From assembly GCA_963837455.1 (NCBI GenBank), contig CAWINM010000012.1, positions 186,001-250,000 on the forward strand: DNA of 64,000 nt. The letters are read 5' to 3'. Below the pieces are notes generated by a model, which was not told where the DNA came from, made no database searches, and saw nothing but the letters and a program-made list of their open reading frames with translations. The position numbers were made by a program, and so were the translations under genes. The stretch comes from DASYQD01 sp963837455 (GTDB lineage Bacteria > Acidobacteriota > Thermoanaerobaculia > Multivoradales > JAIOJS01). Below are positions 1 through 14,717 of this stretch, in pieces (the first letter of the stretch is position 1; each line of letters begins with the position of its first letter).

Positions 1-646
1 CCTGCTGGCCACGGCGCGCAGCGGCGATCAGGCGCTGCTCGAGCGGCGCGGCGAGCTCGAGCTGGCGGTGGGGCAGCCCTCGGCCGCCATCGAGATCTTC
101 GAGGAGCTGGCGCGGCGGCACCCCGACGAGCCGCGGCACGCCGAGCAGGTGGAGCGCGCCAAGTTCCGCTGGCGGGTGGTCAACCTGCCCGCAGACGTGC
201 AGCGCCTCGTCGACAGCCCGGAGCTCAGCCGAGCCGACTACGCCGTGCTGCTCTACTGGCTGGTGCCGGGGGTGCGCGCGGCGGTGGTGAGCTCGCCACA
301 CATCGCCAGCGACATCCTCGAGCACCCGCAGCGGCAGGAGATCATGCGGGTGGTGAACCTGCAGCTCATGGACCTCGACGAGGCGCTGCGGCGCTTCAAT
401 CCCGACTCCAAGGTGCACCGCCTGCAGGCCCTGCGGGCCCTCGAGCGGGTGCTGCAGCGCACGCAGCCGGTACCGTCGTGCGTCGCCGGCATCGAGGGCA
501 ACCCGGTGCCCTCCCGCGAAGCGGTGTGCACCACAGCGGTGGCCTGCGGCTTCCTGCCCGAGGCGGCTGACTGCCTGCCCGAGGCGGGCGTGGCCGGCAG
601 CGAGGCGGCGGACTGGATCCGGCGCACCGGCTCGCTGTTGCCCTGA
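1..646 (+). CDS. TPR and S-layer-homology (SLH) domain protein, 3' part
   Basis: The gene is cut by the left window edge; the frame is open from base 2 and ends at the TGA at 644-646. The first ~45 visible residues look like one tetratricopeptide helix pair (AVGQPSAAIEIFEELARRHP). A following segment with SDILEHPQRQEIMRVVN and FNPDSKVHRLQALRAL has the SLH pattern of a D-I/hP start, a turn with F-P-D and a conserved R. SLH domains usually anchor proteins to the cell surface or to peptidoglycan-linked polymers. The C-terminal 60 residues hold four Cys. It is probably an envelope protein, but the N-terminus and any signal peptide lie outside the window. Confidence 0.6.
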   Translation, partial: LLATARSGDQALLERRGELELAVGQPSAAIEIFEELARRHPDEPRHAEQVERAKFRWRVVNLPADVQRLVDSPELSRADYAVLLYWLVPGVRAAVVSSPHIASDILEHPQRQEIMRVVNLQLMDLDEALRRFNPDSKVHRLQALRALERVLQRTQPVPSCVAGIEGNPVPSREAVCTTAVACGFLPEAADCLPEAGVAGSEAADWIRRTGSLLP

Positions 647-664
647 CGCCACCGAGGCCCCGTC

Positions 665-1273
665 ATGAATCGCCGGCGCTCTCCGGTCACCGTTCCCAAC
701 CTGCTGTCGCTGCTGCGGATGGGGCTCACCCCCCTGTTCGTGATCACGGTGGTCAACGAGCAACCGGTGGGGGCGCTGGCGATCTTCGCCGTCGCCGGCA
801 TCACGGACGCGCTCGACGGGTACATCGCCCGCACCTACGGGCAGCAGTCGCGGCTGGGCGCCTACCTCGACCCCATCGCCGACAAGCTGCTGCTGATGTC
901 CGCCTACGTCATCCTCGCCATTCCCGGCATCCATCACGGCGTCCTGATGCCGACCTGGGTGACGGTGCTGGTCATCGCCCGCGACCTCATCATCGTCGCC
1001 ATGGCGCTGGTGATGTACCTGGCGCTGGGGCACAAACGATTCCCACCGACCGCGCTGAGCAAGGTGAACACCACCGTGCAGGTGGTGACCGCCATCGGGG
1101 TGCTCGCCTCGGCGGTGTGGGTGGGCCTCATCCCGCTGGTGGTGTGGCTGCCGTACCTCGCCGCGCTCACCACCGTCGCGTCGGGCATCTCCTACATCCT
1201 GATCGTCAACCGCGTGGCAGCCGCCGAGCGCCGCGACCAGGCCTCATCGGAAGCGCCCCCCGGAGCCGGCTGA
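665..1273 (+). CDS. pgsA: CDP-diacylglycerol--glycerol-3-phosphate 3-phosphatidyltransferase
   Basis: This inner-membrane enzyme makes phosphatidylglycerol phosphate from CDP-diacylglycerol and glycerol-3-phosphate, the committed step to phosphatidylglycerol. The 202-residue length is typical. The CDP-alcohol phosphotransferase signature D-x2-D-G-x2-A-R-x8-G-x3-D-x3-D is complete at residues ~48-74 (DALDGYIAR, then GAYLDPIAD), so all metal-binding Asp are present. Several hydrophobic helices follow. It starts at an ATG 18 bases after the upstream stop, so it may share a transcript with the TPR/SLH gene. PgsA rather than another family member is inferred from length and general similarity. Confidence 0.88.
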   Translation: MNRRRSPVTVPNLLSLLRMGLTPLFVITVVNEQPVGALAIFAVAGITDALDGYIARTYGQQSRLGAYLDPIADKLLLMSAYVILAIPGIHHGVLMPTWVTVLVIARDLIIVAMALVMYLALGHKRFPPTALSKVNTTVQVVTAIGVLASAVWVGLIPLVVWLPYLAALTTVASGISYILIVNRVAAAERRDQASSEAPPGAG

Positions 1274-1311
1274 GCCGCGCCTCGCGGTGCCGCGCGGCCC
1301 GCCGGCGAGGG

Positions 1312-1317
1312 TAAGAT
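1312..1317 (+). promoter_or_regulatory. Candidate -10 box for dnaE
   Basis: TAAGAT ends 27 bases before the dnaE ATG, giving a leader of about 20 nt. No convincing -35 is seen. Support comes from similar hexamers before many starts in this window. Confidence 0.4.
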
Positions 1318-1344
1318 GGAGGGGCCCCCGACGAGCCCTCGCGG

Positions 1345-4878
<3,534 letters not shown>

Positions 4879-4982
4879 GGCCCCGGCATCCGGCGCTGGG
4901 CTGCCGCCGTGGCGCGGTGGCGCCGGCGGAGCTCGCTACGAGGTTGGACGCGGAAGACGCGTCTCCGCCGCCGGCCGTGCCG

Positions 4983-4988
4983 TAAGCT
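4983..4988 (+). promoter_or_regulatory. Candidate -10 box, nearly leaderless
   Basis: TAAGCT ends 9 bases before the ATG at 4998, so transcription would begin within a few bases of the start codon. It sits in the 119-base gap after dnaE, which holds nothing else recognisable. Confidence 0.45.
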
Positions 4989-4997
4989 CCTCCGCGG

Positions 4998-7715
4998 ATG
5001 GAGCTCCTCACCACCCACCTCGGCGCCGACTTCGACGCCTTCGCCTCGATGCTGGCAGCGCGCCGGCTCCACCCGCAGGCTCGCCTCTTCTTCCCCGGCT
5101 CCCGCGAGGGCTCGGTGCGGCACATGCTGGAGGCCCGTGGCGTCGAGCTCGACGAGCTGCGCCACCGGGAGGTGGACCCGGCGACGCTGTCGCGGGTGAT
5201 CCTCTGCGACACCCGCCAGCGCGAGCGCCTGGGGGTCGTCGCCCAGTGGCTCGACGCCCACCCGCAGATCGAGGTGGTCTGCTACGACCACCACCCGGCC
5301 TCGCCCAGCGACGTGGCCGCCGCCGGCGGCCGCGTCGACCCCACCGTGGGAGCCACCTCGACGCTGATTGCCGAGGAGCTGCGCCGGCGCGGCGACGCAC
5401 CCAGCGCCGAGGAGGCGACGCTGCTGCTGATGGGGATCTACGAGGACACCGGCTCGCTCACCTACGCCACCACCAGCCGCCGCGACCTCGACGCGGCCGG
5501 CTGGCTGCTCGCGCAGGGGGGCGATCTTGCGGTGGTGCGACGCTACGCGCTGCACTCTCTCGACCGCTTCCATTTCGAGCTGCTGCACCGGCTCACCGAG
5601 GAGCTGGAGGTGGTGCGCATCCATGGCCATCGCGTCGGCATCGTGGCCTGCGAGCTGGGCACCTTCGTCGACGAGCTGGCGCCGCTGGTGTCACGCTGCC
5701 TCGAGCTCTTCGACCTGCCACTGCTGTTTGCCATCTTCGGCGAAGGGGACCGCGTCACGTTGATCGCTCGCGGGCAGGTGGAGGGCTTCCATCTCGGGCA
5801 GGCGCTGGCCGCCCTCGCCGGCGGTGGCGGCCACCAGACCGCGGCGGCGGCGAGCGTCAAGGGGGCGACCGCGCTCGAGCTCCGCGAGCGGCTGCTTGCC
5901 TACCTGCCCGGCGCCCTGCCGCCGCTCGCCCGCGCCCGCGACCTGATGATCGCTCCCTTCGTCGCCGTCGACGGCGACGCCACGGTGGCCGAGGCCAAGG
6001 AGCGCCTGCTGCGAGCGCGCATCAACGCCGCGCCGGTGGTCGCCGGTGGCGTCGCGCTGGGGGCGGTGACGCGCCAGCTGCTCGACGCCGCCTTGCAGCA
6101 TCAGCTCGCGACGCGGCCGGTCACGGCGGTGATGCGGCAGGAGCTCGAGTGGGTGGCGCCCGACGCGCCGGCGGAGGAGTTGGGGCGAAGGATGGTGGGG
6201 CAGCACCCGCGCTTCGTGCTGGTGGGGGATGCCGCCGCAAGGCGGCCGCTCGGGGTGGTCACCCGCATGGCCGTCCTCCGCCACCTCCACGGGCGTCTGC
6301 AGGAGGTGGCGGAGCCGCTCGAGCGGCGAGCCCGCGAGCTGCGCGAGCGCCGCCAGGGGATCGGCGGCCTGCTCGCCGAGCGCGTGGGCGTGCCGGTGCG
6401 CCGCCGCATGGAGGCGATCGCGGCGGTGTCGCGAGCCAGTGGCGTGCCGGCGTACCTGGTGGGCGGCTTCGTGCGCGACCTCCTGCTGGGGCGTGACAAC
6501 CGTGACCTCGACGTGGTGGTGGAGGGGGATGGCCCCGCCTTCGCGCGCGCGCTGGGTGCAGAGCTCGACGCGCACGTGCGCGTGCACGACGCCTTCCTCA
6601 CCGCGGTGGTCAAGGAGGCGGATGGCGCGACCATCGACGTGGCGAGCGCACGCAGCGAGTTCTACCGCGCTCCCGCCGTCCTCCCCGAGGTCGAGAGCTC
6701 GGCGCTGCGCCAGGACCTTTATCGCCGCGACTTCACCATCAACACGCTCGCCCTGCGGCTCGGCCCCCAGGGTCCCATCGAGCTGGTGGACTACTTCGGC
6801 GCCCAGCGCGACCTCAAGGACGGAGTGCTGCGCGTGCTCCACAGCCTCTCCTTCATCGACGACCCGACGCGGGTGCTGCGGGCGGTACGCCTCTCGCTGC
6901 GCCTCGACTTCGTGATCTCGCCCGAGACCGAGCGGCTGATCGCGGTGGCGGTGGGCGAGCGGATCTTCGAGCAGCTCTCCGGAGCGCGGCTGCGGGACGA
7001 GCTCGAGCTCTTGCTGGTCGAGCCCGATGCCGCCCTGCGGGGGCTCGAGCGTCTCGAGCAGCTAGGAGTGCTCGCCGCCGTGCACCCGGCGCTGCGACTC
7101 GATGCGGCACGACTGCAGCAGCTGCGCGAGGTGCGCAGCGCCCACGACTGGTTCCGCGTCGAGGGGGTGGCGGAGCCGCCGGTGCGGGTGCCGTTGCTGC
7201 TGCTGGCGGCGCTGCTGCGCGAGGCTAGCGCCGAGGAGCGTCGCGGCGTCGCCGCCCGGCTGCAGCTGGTCGAAGGCGACCGCCGGCTGCTCGAGCGCCT
7301 CCCTTGGCACCTCGAGCGCGCCCTGCGCGCCCTCGCCACCCCGGACCTGGCGCCGCACGCCGCCCACGCTGCGATGTCTGGGCTCGGTGGCGAGGAGCTG
7401 TTGCTGCTGCTCGCCGTTCCTGACGAGACGGTGCGCGGCTGGGTGCGGCGGGAGCTCACCGAGCTGCGGCGGTTGCGGCTCGGCATCGGCGGCCGCCACC
7501 TGCTGCGCCACGGCCAGGTGGCGGGGCCGCGCATCGGCGAAGCACTGCGGGCCACACTCGATGCCCGCTTGGACGGGCTCGTTGGCCCTGACGGGGAGCT
7601 CGACCACGCGCTCGCCTGGCTGGCCGCCACGAACGAGGCGCCGGCCGCTGACGCGAGCGGCGCCGAGCCCGCTGGCGGTGGCGAGCCGGAGACCGGCCCC
7701 GCGGTGGGGAGCTAG
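4998..7715 (+). CDS. DHH phosphoesterase-CBS-tRNA nucleotidyltransferase fusion
   Basis: This 905-residue protein joins three modules. Residues ~1-300 form a DHH/DHHA1 phosphoesterase (DHH at 97-99, DHHA1 motif GGGGHQTAAAA near 275). Residues ~310-430 are a CBS pair (RDLMIAPFVAV; GVVTRMAVLRHLHG). Residues ~480-880 are a class II poly(A) polymerase/CCA-adding domain with the glycine loop LVGGFVRDLLLG near 488 and the metal site RDLDVVVEG near 500. This architecture is known for A-adding or CCA-adding enzymes of deep-branching bacteria, which repair tRNA 3' ends. Neither tRNA-Leu here encodes CCA, so such an enzyme is needed. Whether it adds A, C or all three bases cannot be told from sequence. 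Confidence 0.9.
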   Translation: MELLTTHLGADFDAFASMLAARRLHPQARLFFPGSREGSVRHMLEARGVELDELRHREVDPATLSRVILCDTRQRERLGVVAQWLDAHPQIEVVCYDHHPASPSDVAAAGGRVDPTVGATSTLIAEELRRRGDAPSAEEATLLLMGIYEDTGSLTYATTSRRDLDAAGWLLAQGGDLAVVRRYALHSLDRFHFELLHRLTEELEVVRIHGHRVGIVACELGTFVDELAPLVSRCLELFDLPLLFAIFGEGDRVTLIARGQVEGFHLGQALAALAGGGGHQTAAAASVKGATALELRERLLAYLPGALPPLARARDLMIAPFVAVDGDATVAEAKERLLRARINAAPVVAGGVALGAVTRQLLDAALQHQLATRPVTAVMRQELEWVAPDAPAEELGRRMVGQHPRFVLVGDAAARRPLGVVTRMAVLRHLHGRLQEVAEPLERRARELRERRQGIGGLLAERVGVPVRRRMEAIAAVSRASGVPAYLVGGFVRDLLLGRDNRDLDVVVEGDGPAFARALGAELDAHVRVHDAFLTAVVKEADGATIDVASARSEFYRAPAVLPEVESSALRQDLYRRDFTINTLALRLGPQGPIELVDYFGAQRDLKDGVLRVLHSLSFIDDPTRVLRAVRLSLRLDFVISPETERLIAVAVGERIFEQLSGARLRDELELLLVEPDAALRGLERLEQLGVLAAVHPALRLDAARLQQLREVRSAHDWFRVEGVAEPPVRVPLLLLAALLREASAEERRGVAARLQLVEGDRRLLERLPWHLERALRALATPDLAPHAAHAAMSGLGGEELLLLLAVPDETVRGWVRRELTELRRLRLGIGGRHLLRHGQVAGPRIGEALRATLDARLDGLVGPDGELDHALAWLAATNEAPAADASGAEPAGGGEPETGPAVGS

Positions 7716-7718
7716 AAT
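7713..7718 (+). promoter_or_regulatory. -10 box at leaderless distance
   Basis: TAGAAT ends exactly 7 bases before the GTG at 7726, so the predicted transcript begins at the start codon. The hexamer overlaps the TAG stop of the upstream gene. Confidence 0.5.
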
Positions 7719-7725
7719 CTGCGGG

Positions 7726-8472
7726 GTGGGAACGGGCATCGCGATCACCGGGATCCGCGCGCCGCGGACGGGCGCGCTGGCCATGGGCGTGATGCTCACC
7801 GTTGCTCTGACGGCGGGTACCGGACGCACCCTCGCGGCGACGGATCCCGGCGGCGGTGAGCCCTGGGAGCGTCCGTCTTCCGCCGACGCCCCGCGCGCCG
7901 GCGACCGCTCGCGCGAGCTGCTCGACTACCGCTGCGCCAACGACCTCGGCGTGCTGCAAGTCACCCTCTTCGCCAACGGCACGGTCCGGCGGCGGGAGGG
8001 GCCGATCAAGGCACCGCGCATGAGCCTCGGCGAGCTCGGGCCGGTGGAGGTCGAGGGGTACCTGCGGCGGCTCGCCGCCGAGGACCTGTCGGCGGTGGAC
8101 GACACCCCGGCCAGCGCCGAGGGCGCGTGGGTCGAGCGCTGCACCCTGCGGCTGGCGCTCGACGACCGGCCCCCGCGCGAGCTCACCTTCTCGCGCTTCG
8201 ACAGCCTGCCGCTGCCGGTGGCCACGCTGGTCCGCGTGGCCGACGAGCTGGGGGGCCAGACGCGCGTGGTGAGCGAGCTGCCAGCGGCCTACCGCGCGCG
8301 CGTCGGCGACGTGCTGCGGCGCGCGGACGGCGTCCTGTTCGAGGTGGTCGGCTTTACCAGCGATGGCCACGGTCTCGAGATGCAGGGGGTCGAGCAGCCG
8401 CTCACGCTCTACGTCCGCCCCGAGGACGTGCCCGGCCTCTTCGAGGCGCTGGTGTCGCGGCCACCGCCTTGA
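7726..8472 (+). CDS. Secreted protein of unknown function
   Basis: I do not recognise this 248-residue protein. The GTG at 7726 is chosen because a -10 box lies 7 bases before it and a hydrophobic stretch (GALAMGVMLTVALTAGTG, residues ~13-30) then forms a plausible signal sequence. The mature part is soluble and has a single obvious Cys pair (YRCANDLG and VERCTLRL). It includes a segment that could be a small beta domain (LLDYRCANDLGVLQVTLFAN). The stop overlaps the TTG start of rsmD by four bases, so the two genes are probably translated together. No catalytic motif is evident. Confidence 0.65.
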   Translation: MGTGIAITGIRAPRTGALAMGVMLTVALTAGTGRTLAATDPGGGEPWERPSSADAPRAGDRSRELLDYRCANDLGVLQVTLFANGTVRRREGPIKAPRMSLGELGPVEVEGYLRRLAAEDLSAVDDTPASAEGAWVERCTLRLALDDRPPRELTFSRFDSLPLPVATLVRVADELGGQTRVVSELPAAYRARVGDVLRRADGVLFEVVGFTSDGHGLEMQGVEQPLTLYVRPEDVPGLFEALVSRPPP

Positions 8473-9020
8473 GCGAGCTGCGCCTGAGCGGGGGGCTCCA
8501 TCGCGGCCGCCGGTTGCGCGTGCCGCCCGGAGTGCGCCCTACCGAGGGGCGCCTGCGCGAGGCGCTGTTCTCGATCTGGCAGAGGGAGGTCCCGGGATCG
8601 CGATTCCTCGATCTCTTCGCCGGCGCCGGCGCGGTGGGGCTGGAGGCGGTGGGCCGCGGGGCGGCTGCCGCCGTCCTCGTCGAGGGTGATCCCCAGGCAC
8701 TGCGCGCGGTGAGGGAGAACGTGGCAGCGCTCGGAGCCGCCGACGCCGTGCGCCCGTACCGCTTGCGTCTCCCCGCCGGGCTGGCGGTGTTGCGGCAGCG
8801 CGAGTCGCCGTTCGACCTCGTGTTCGTGGATCCACCGTACGGCTTCGACGGCGGTGCCGCGCTGCTCGCCGGCCTCGCCGGCCTGGTGTCGCCGGGGGGC
8901 GCCATCGGCTACGAGCATGGGGCGCGTGACGTCCCGCCGCCGCCCCCCGACGGGCTCGAGCTGGTGGAGACCCGCGCCTACGGCGACAGCTGCCTCTCCT
9001 TCTACCGCGGCCGCCCCTGA
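8469..9020 (+). CDS. rsmD: 16S rRNA (guanine966-N2)-methyltransferase
   Basis: This SAM-dependent enzyme methylates G966 of 16S rRNA during 30S assembly. The 183-residue protein starts like the family (ELRLSGGLHRGRRLRVPPG, then RPTEGRLREALFSI). It has the SAM-binding loop DLFAGAGAVGLEA and the catalytic VDPPYGF motif. A TTG at 8469, overlapping the previous stop as TTGA, is the only start that matches the family N-terminus; no ATG or GTG is in frame nearby. The 3' end overlaps the 3' end of rex on the other strand by 19 bases. Confidence 0.9.
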   Translation: MSELRLSGGLHRGRRLRVPPGVRPTEGRLREALFSIWQREVPGSRFLDLFAGAGAVGLEAVGRGAAAAVLVEGDPQALRAVRENVAALGAADAVRPYRLRLPAGLAVLRQRESPFDLVFVDPPYGFDGGAALLAGLAGLVSPGGAIGYEHGARDVPPPPPDGLELVETRAYGDSCLSFYRGRP

Positions 9021-9631
9021 CCCAGGTAGAAGCCGAGCCCCTCGAGGTCGATGCGCAGGTCGACCGTCTTCACTCGCACGCCGCGCGCGGTGCGGATCTG
9101 GGTGGGAGCGAAGTTGAGCACCGCACGCACGCCGGCCGCCACCAGTGCGTCATAGCTCGCCTGGGCCGCGCTGGCAGGCACCGCGAGCACGCCGATGCTG
9201 GCGCCGCTCTCGCGCACCAGGACGGGAAGGGCGTCGAGCGGTCCGACCCGCAGCTCACCGAGCCGCCGGCCGCTCTTGGCCGGATCGGCGTCCACCAGGG
9301 CTACGACGCGGTAGCCGTCGCGGTTGAAGCCGGGGAAGCGTGCCAGGGCCGTGCCCAGGCTGCCCACGCCGAGAATCACCAGCCCGTGCTGGCGGTCGAG
9401 GCCAAGGAGGCTGCGCAAGCGCTCGCGCAAGGGATCCACTTCGTAGCCGACGCCGCGGATGCCGAACTCGCCGAACTGGGCGAGGTCCTTGCGGATCTGC
9501 GAGGCCGAGAGCTGGTAGCGCTCCGCGAGCTCGGTCGAGGATACGCGCTCGACGCCCTGCACGACGAGGTCCTGCAGGCAGCGCAGGTAGAGCGAGAGCC
9601 GGTTGAGCGTGAGCGGGGAGACGTCGCTCAC
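9002..9631 (-). CDS. rex: Redox-sensing transcriptional repressor Rex
   Basis: Rex binds DNA when NAD+ is high and lets go when NADH rises, controlling respiration and fermentation genes. The 209-residue protein has the Rex winged helix (RLSLYLRCLQDL; SASQIRKDLAQFGEFG), a Rossmann NAD-binding loop (LVILGVGSLGTALA) and the C-terminal swapped helix region (YLGQGRPR). It starts with GTG at 9631, 36 bases after nuoN on the same strand, so it is the distal gene of the complex I operon. A good Rex operator lies in that operon's promoter at 20707-20724, which predicts feedback control of both nuo and rex. Confidence 0.95.
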   Translation of the reverse strand: MSDVSPLTLNRLSLYLRCLQDLVVQGVERVSSTELAERYQLSASQIRKDLAQFGEFGIRGVGYEVDPLRERLRSLLGLDRQHGLVILGVGSLGTALARFPGFNRDGYRVVALVDADPAKSGRRLGELRVGPLDALPVLVRESGASIGVLAVPASAAQASYDALVAAGVRAVLNFAPTQIRTARGVRVKTVDLRIDLEGLGFYLGQGRPR

Positions 9632-9667
9632 GGCGTCGCGTATCGGTTCACTGCCCGCTGGCGAGGC

Positions 9668-11120
9668 TCACGGCCCGCCGACGGCGCGCGCCAGCCAGTC
9701 GAGGAGGGCTCCCGGCCAGATGCCCAGCACCAACGTGCCGGCTGCCGAGGCGAGCACCGCCAGGCGCCCCCAGACGTCGATCGCCAGGGCCCCGGGGGCC
9801 TGCACCTCGGGCTTCATGTAGAGCACGTAGACCACGCGAAGGTAGTAGACGGCGCCCACCAGGCTGGCGGCGATGCCGACGAGCGCGAGCGTCAGGTGGC
9901 CGTGCTGGATGGCATGGAAGAACACCAAGTACTTGCCGATGAATCCCAGAGTCGGCGGGATGCCGGCGAGGGAGAGCATCGAGATCGTCAGGCAGGCCCC
10001 GAGGAAGGGGAAGCGGTACCCCCAACCCGAGAGCTCGGAGATCAGGTGCTGCTCGCCCGGGCGGGAGTAGAGCTGCGCCACCACCGCGAAGGCGCCGGCG
10101 TTCATCAGCGCGTAGGCGAGGAGGTAGACGAGCAGCGGCGGCAGCGCGTCCGGCCCCACGCTCACGAGCGGGATCAGCAGATAGCCCATGTGGGCGATCC
10201 CCGAGTAGGCGAGCATGCGCTTGACGTCCTTCTGCACCAGGGCCAGCAGGTTGCCACCCAGCATCGAGAGCAGCGACAGCACCGCTACCAGCCGCGGCCA
10301 GTCGTGGCCGACCTGGGCGCTGGCGATGGTCGACAGCAACCGCGCCGAGCACCAGCGCGCTGGCCGCCTTCGGCGCCACCGAGAGGAAGGCGACGAAGGG
10401 AGTGGGTGCGCCCTGGTAGGTGTCGGGCGCCCAGGCGTGGAAGGGCACCAGGCTCATCTTGAAGCCGAAGCCGCATATCAGCAGGAGGAAGCCGAGGGTG
10501 ACGACGACGCCCGAGCCGCTGCCGGAGGCCAGCGCGTCGGCGATCTGCGGCAGCTTGGTGCTCCCGGTCTCACCGTAGAGCAGGGCAATGCCGAGCAGCA
10601 CGAAAGAGCTGACGAACGCCCCCATCAGGAAGTACTTGAGCCCCGCCTCGGTGGCCATCGCCAGCCGCCGGTGGTAGGCAGCGAGGGCGTAGAGGCAGAA
10701 AGAGAGCAGCTCGAGGGCGAGGAAGAGGGTGAGCAGCTCGGCGGCGCGGACGAGGAAGATCATCCCCACCGTGCACCAGAGAAGAAGCGCCGCGTATTCC
10801 CCGGTGCCGAGCCTCTCGCGCCGCAGGTAGGCCTGCGAGGCGAGCAGCGCCAGCGTCGCCGTCAGCAGCACGATCTCGACCAGGGCCAGGGTCACCGGCG
10901 ACCACTCGAGGAAGCCGCCGAAGCTGCTACTGCGGGCCCAGCCGGGGAGGGTGACGAGGATGGCGACGAACGCCGTCACCGCCGCCGAGAGCGGCAGCCA
11001 GGCGCGTCGCAGCGACGGCAGCAGGGCGTCGCCGAGCAGCACCAGGACCGCGAAGCCGCCGAGCAACAGCTCTGGCATCAGCGACAGGATGTCGGCGCGC
11101 ATTGCGGGGTCGACGCTCAT
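9668..11120 (-). CDS. nuoN: NADH-quinone oxidoreductase subunit N (frame broken once)
   Basis: This is one of three antiporter-like proton-pumping membrane subunits of complex I. The N-terminal part (MSVDPAMRADILSLMPELLL) reads to about 10,340. The protein then continues one base out of phase with LVQKDVKRMLAYSGIAHMG, which holds the conserved pumping-helix Lys. A single extra G/C near 10,340 explains the break, so this looks like a sequencing error. The ATG overlaps the nuoM stop as ATGA. About 483 residues when repaired, which is normal for NuoN. Confidence 0.9.
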
Positions 11121-12769
11121 GGCTCGGCACCGGCGGCGGCGTGCGGAGCGGGTGACGCCGCCGTCAGGCGCCGCAGGTGGGGCATCGGGGTGGGGACCGC
11201 CGCCTGACGATCGGCGGCAGGCGCCTCCTGCAGGTGGGCGCGCACGCCGGTGAGCAACTGGTGGAGCGGAGCTGTGCTCGGCCGCAGGAAGCAGGCAGGA
11301 GCGACGCCGATCCACAGCATCAGCACGCACAGCGGTGCCAGGGTGAGGACCTCCCGCAGCGAGAGGTCGCGCAATCCCTCGTTCTCCTTGCGGGTGATCG
11401 GCCCCCACAGCGTGCGCTGCAGCATCTTCAGCAGGTAGACGGCAGCGAGCACGACACCGAAGGTAGCGGCGATCGCCGCCCAGCGGAGGTCGACGGCGGT
11501 GCTCTCGAAGGTGCCGGTGAGGATCAGGAACTCGCCGGCGAAGCCATTGAGCAGCGGCAGCCCCACCGAGGCGAGCGAGGAGAAGACGAGGAAGAAGGCG
11601 AACACCGGCATCACCTTGGCGAGACCACCGAACTCGTCGAACTTCTTGGTGTGCCGGCGATCGTAGAGCATGCCGACGAGCAGGAAGAGGGCGCCCGTGG
11701 AGATGCCGTGGTTGACCATCTGAAGCAGCGCCCCCTGCCACGCCACCAGGTCGAAGGCGAGCAGCCCCAGCATGACGAAGCCCAGGTGCGCCACCGACGA
11801 GTAGGCCACCAGCTTCTTCATGTCGGTCTGCACCCAGGCCACCAGCGCGCCGTAGAGGATGCCGATGAGAGCCAGCACGACGAGCGGCGTGCCCAGCCGG
11901 TGGGCGGCCTGCGGGAAGAGCGGGAACGCGATGCGCAGGAAGCCGTAGGTGCCGAGCTTGAGCAGCACGCCGGCGAGGATCACCGAGCCGCCGGTGGGGG
12001 CCTCGACGTGGGCGTCCGGGAGCCAGGTGTGAAGCGGGAACATCGGTACCTTGATCGCAAAGGCGAGCGCGAAGGCGCCGAACAGCCAGAGCTGCGCGTG
12101 CAGTGGCAGGTGGAGCCGCAGCATGTCGGCGTAGGCGAAGCTCCACTGCCCGCTCACCTCGTGCTGGCGCCAGCCGAGCCACAGGAGGGCCACCAGCATG
12201 GGCAGCGACCCGGCCATGGTGTAGAGGAAGAACTTGAGCGCGGCGTAGATCTTCCGTTCGCCCCCCCAGATGCCGATGATGAGGTACATCGGCACCAGCA
12301 CCAGCTCCCAGAAGACGTAGAAGAGGAAGAGGTCGAAGGCGAGGAAGACGCCGAGCATGCCGGTGGTGAGCAGCAGCATGGCGGCGCCGTAGGCCTTCCA
12401 GTGCTTGTCGATCCCCTTCCACGAACCGAGGATCACCAGCGGCATGAGGAGCAGGGTGAGCGCCACCAGCGGCATCGAGATGCCGTCGATGGCGAGCTCG
12501 TAGTGGATCCCCCAGCGCGAGATCCAGGCGATCGGCTGGCCGTCGAGGCCGAGCTCGCGGACGAAGGGGAAGCCGCCGCCGGGGGCCATGCGCAGCCACA
12601 GGTACCAGCCGCCCAGCCCGAGCTCGACGAGGGTGGCCGCCAGCGTGTAGGCCTTCACCGCTCCCTGCGCGCGGCGGGGCAGGAACAGCAGCGGCAGCAC
12701 CGCCAGGGCGGGGAAGAAGACCACCAGCGTGAGGCTGCTGTGGGTGAGCAGGTAGCGCAGGGTGTCCAT
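11117..12769 (-). CDS. nuoM: NADH-quinone oxidoreductase subunit M
   Basis: This antiporter-like membrane subunit of complex I has 550 residues and about 14 predicted helices. The conserved Glu of helix 5 (FYVFWELVLVPMYLIIG) and the Lys helix (VAWVQTDMKKLVAYSSVAHLG) are present. About 35 extra Ala/Pro-rich residues trail at the C-terminus (after LQEAPAADRQ). That tail is longer than usual and could be removed by an earlier stop if the sequence has an error, but no break is visible. It lies between nuoL and nuoN with stop/start overlap to nuoN. Confidence 0.95.
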   Translation of the reverse strand: MDTLRYLLTHSSLTLVVFFPALAVLPLLFLPRRAQGAVKAYTLAATLVELGLGGWYLWLRMAPGGGFPFVRELGLDGQPIAWISRWGIHYELAIDGISMPLVALTLLLMPLVILGSWKGIDKHWKAYGAAMLLLTTGMLGVFLAFDLFLFYVFWELVLVPMYLIIGIWGGERKIYAALKFFLYTMAGSLPMLVALLWLGWRQHEVSGQWSFAYADMLRLHLPLHAQLWLFGAFALAFAIKVPMFPLHTWLPDAHVEAPTGGSVILAGVLLKLGTYGFLRIAFPLFPQAAHRLGTPLVVLALIGILYGALVAWVQTDMKKLVAYSSVAHLGFVMLGLLAFDLVAWQGALLQMVNHGISTGALFLLVGMLYDRRHTKKFDEFGGLAKVMPVFAFFLVFSSLASVGLPLLNGFAGEFLILTGTFESTAVDLRWAAIAATFGVVLAAVYLLKMLQRTLWGPITRKENEGLRDLSLREVLTLAPLCVLMLWIGVAPACFLRPSTAPLHQLLTGVRAHLQEAPAADRQAAVPTPMPHLRRLTAASPAPHAAAGAEP

Positions 12770-12779
12770 CGCCAGCGGC

Positions 12780-14710
<1,931 letters not shown>

Positions 14711-14717
14711 GCTCGGC

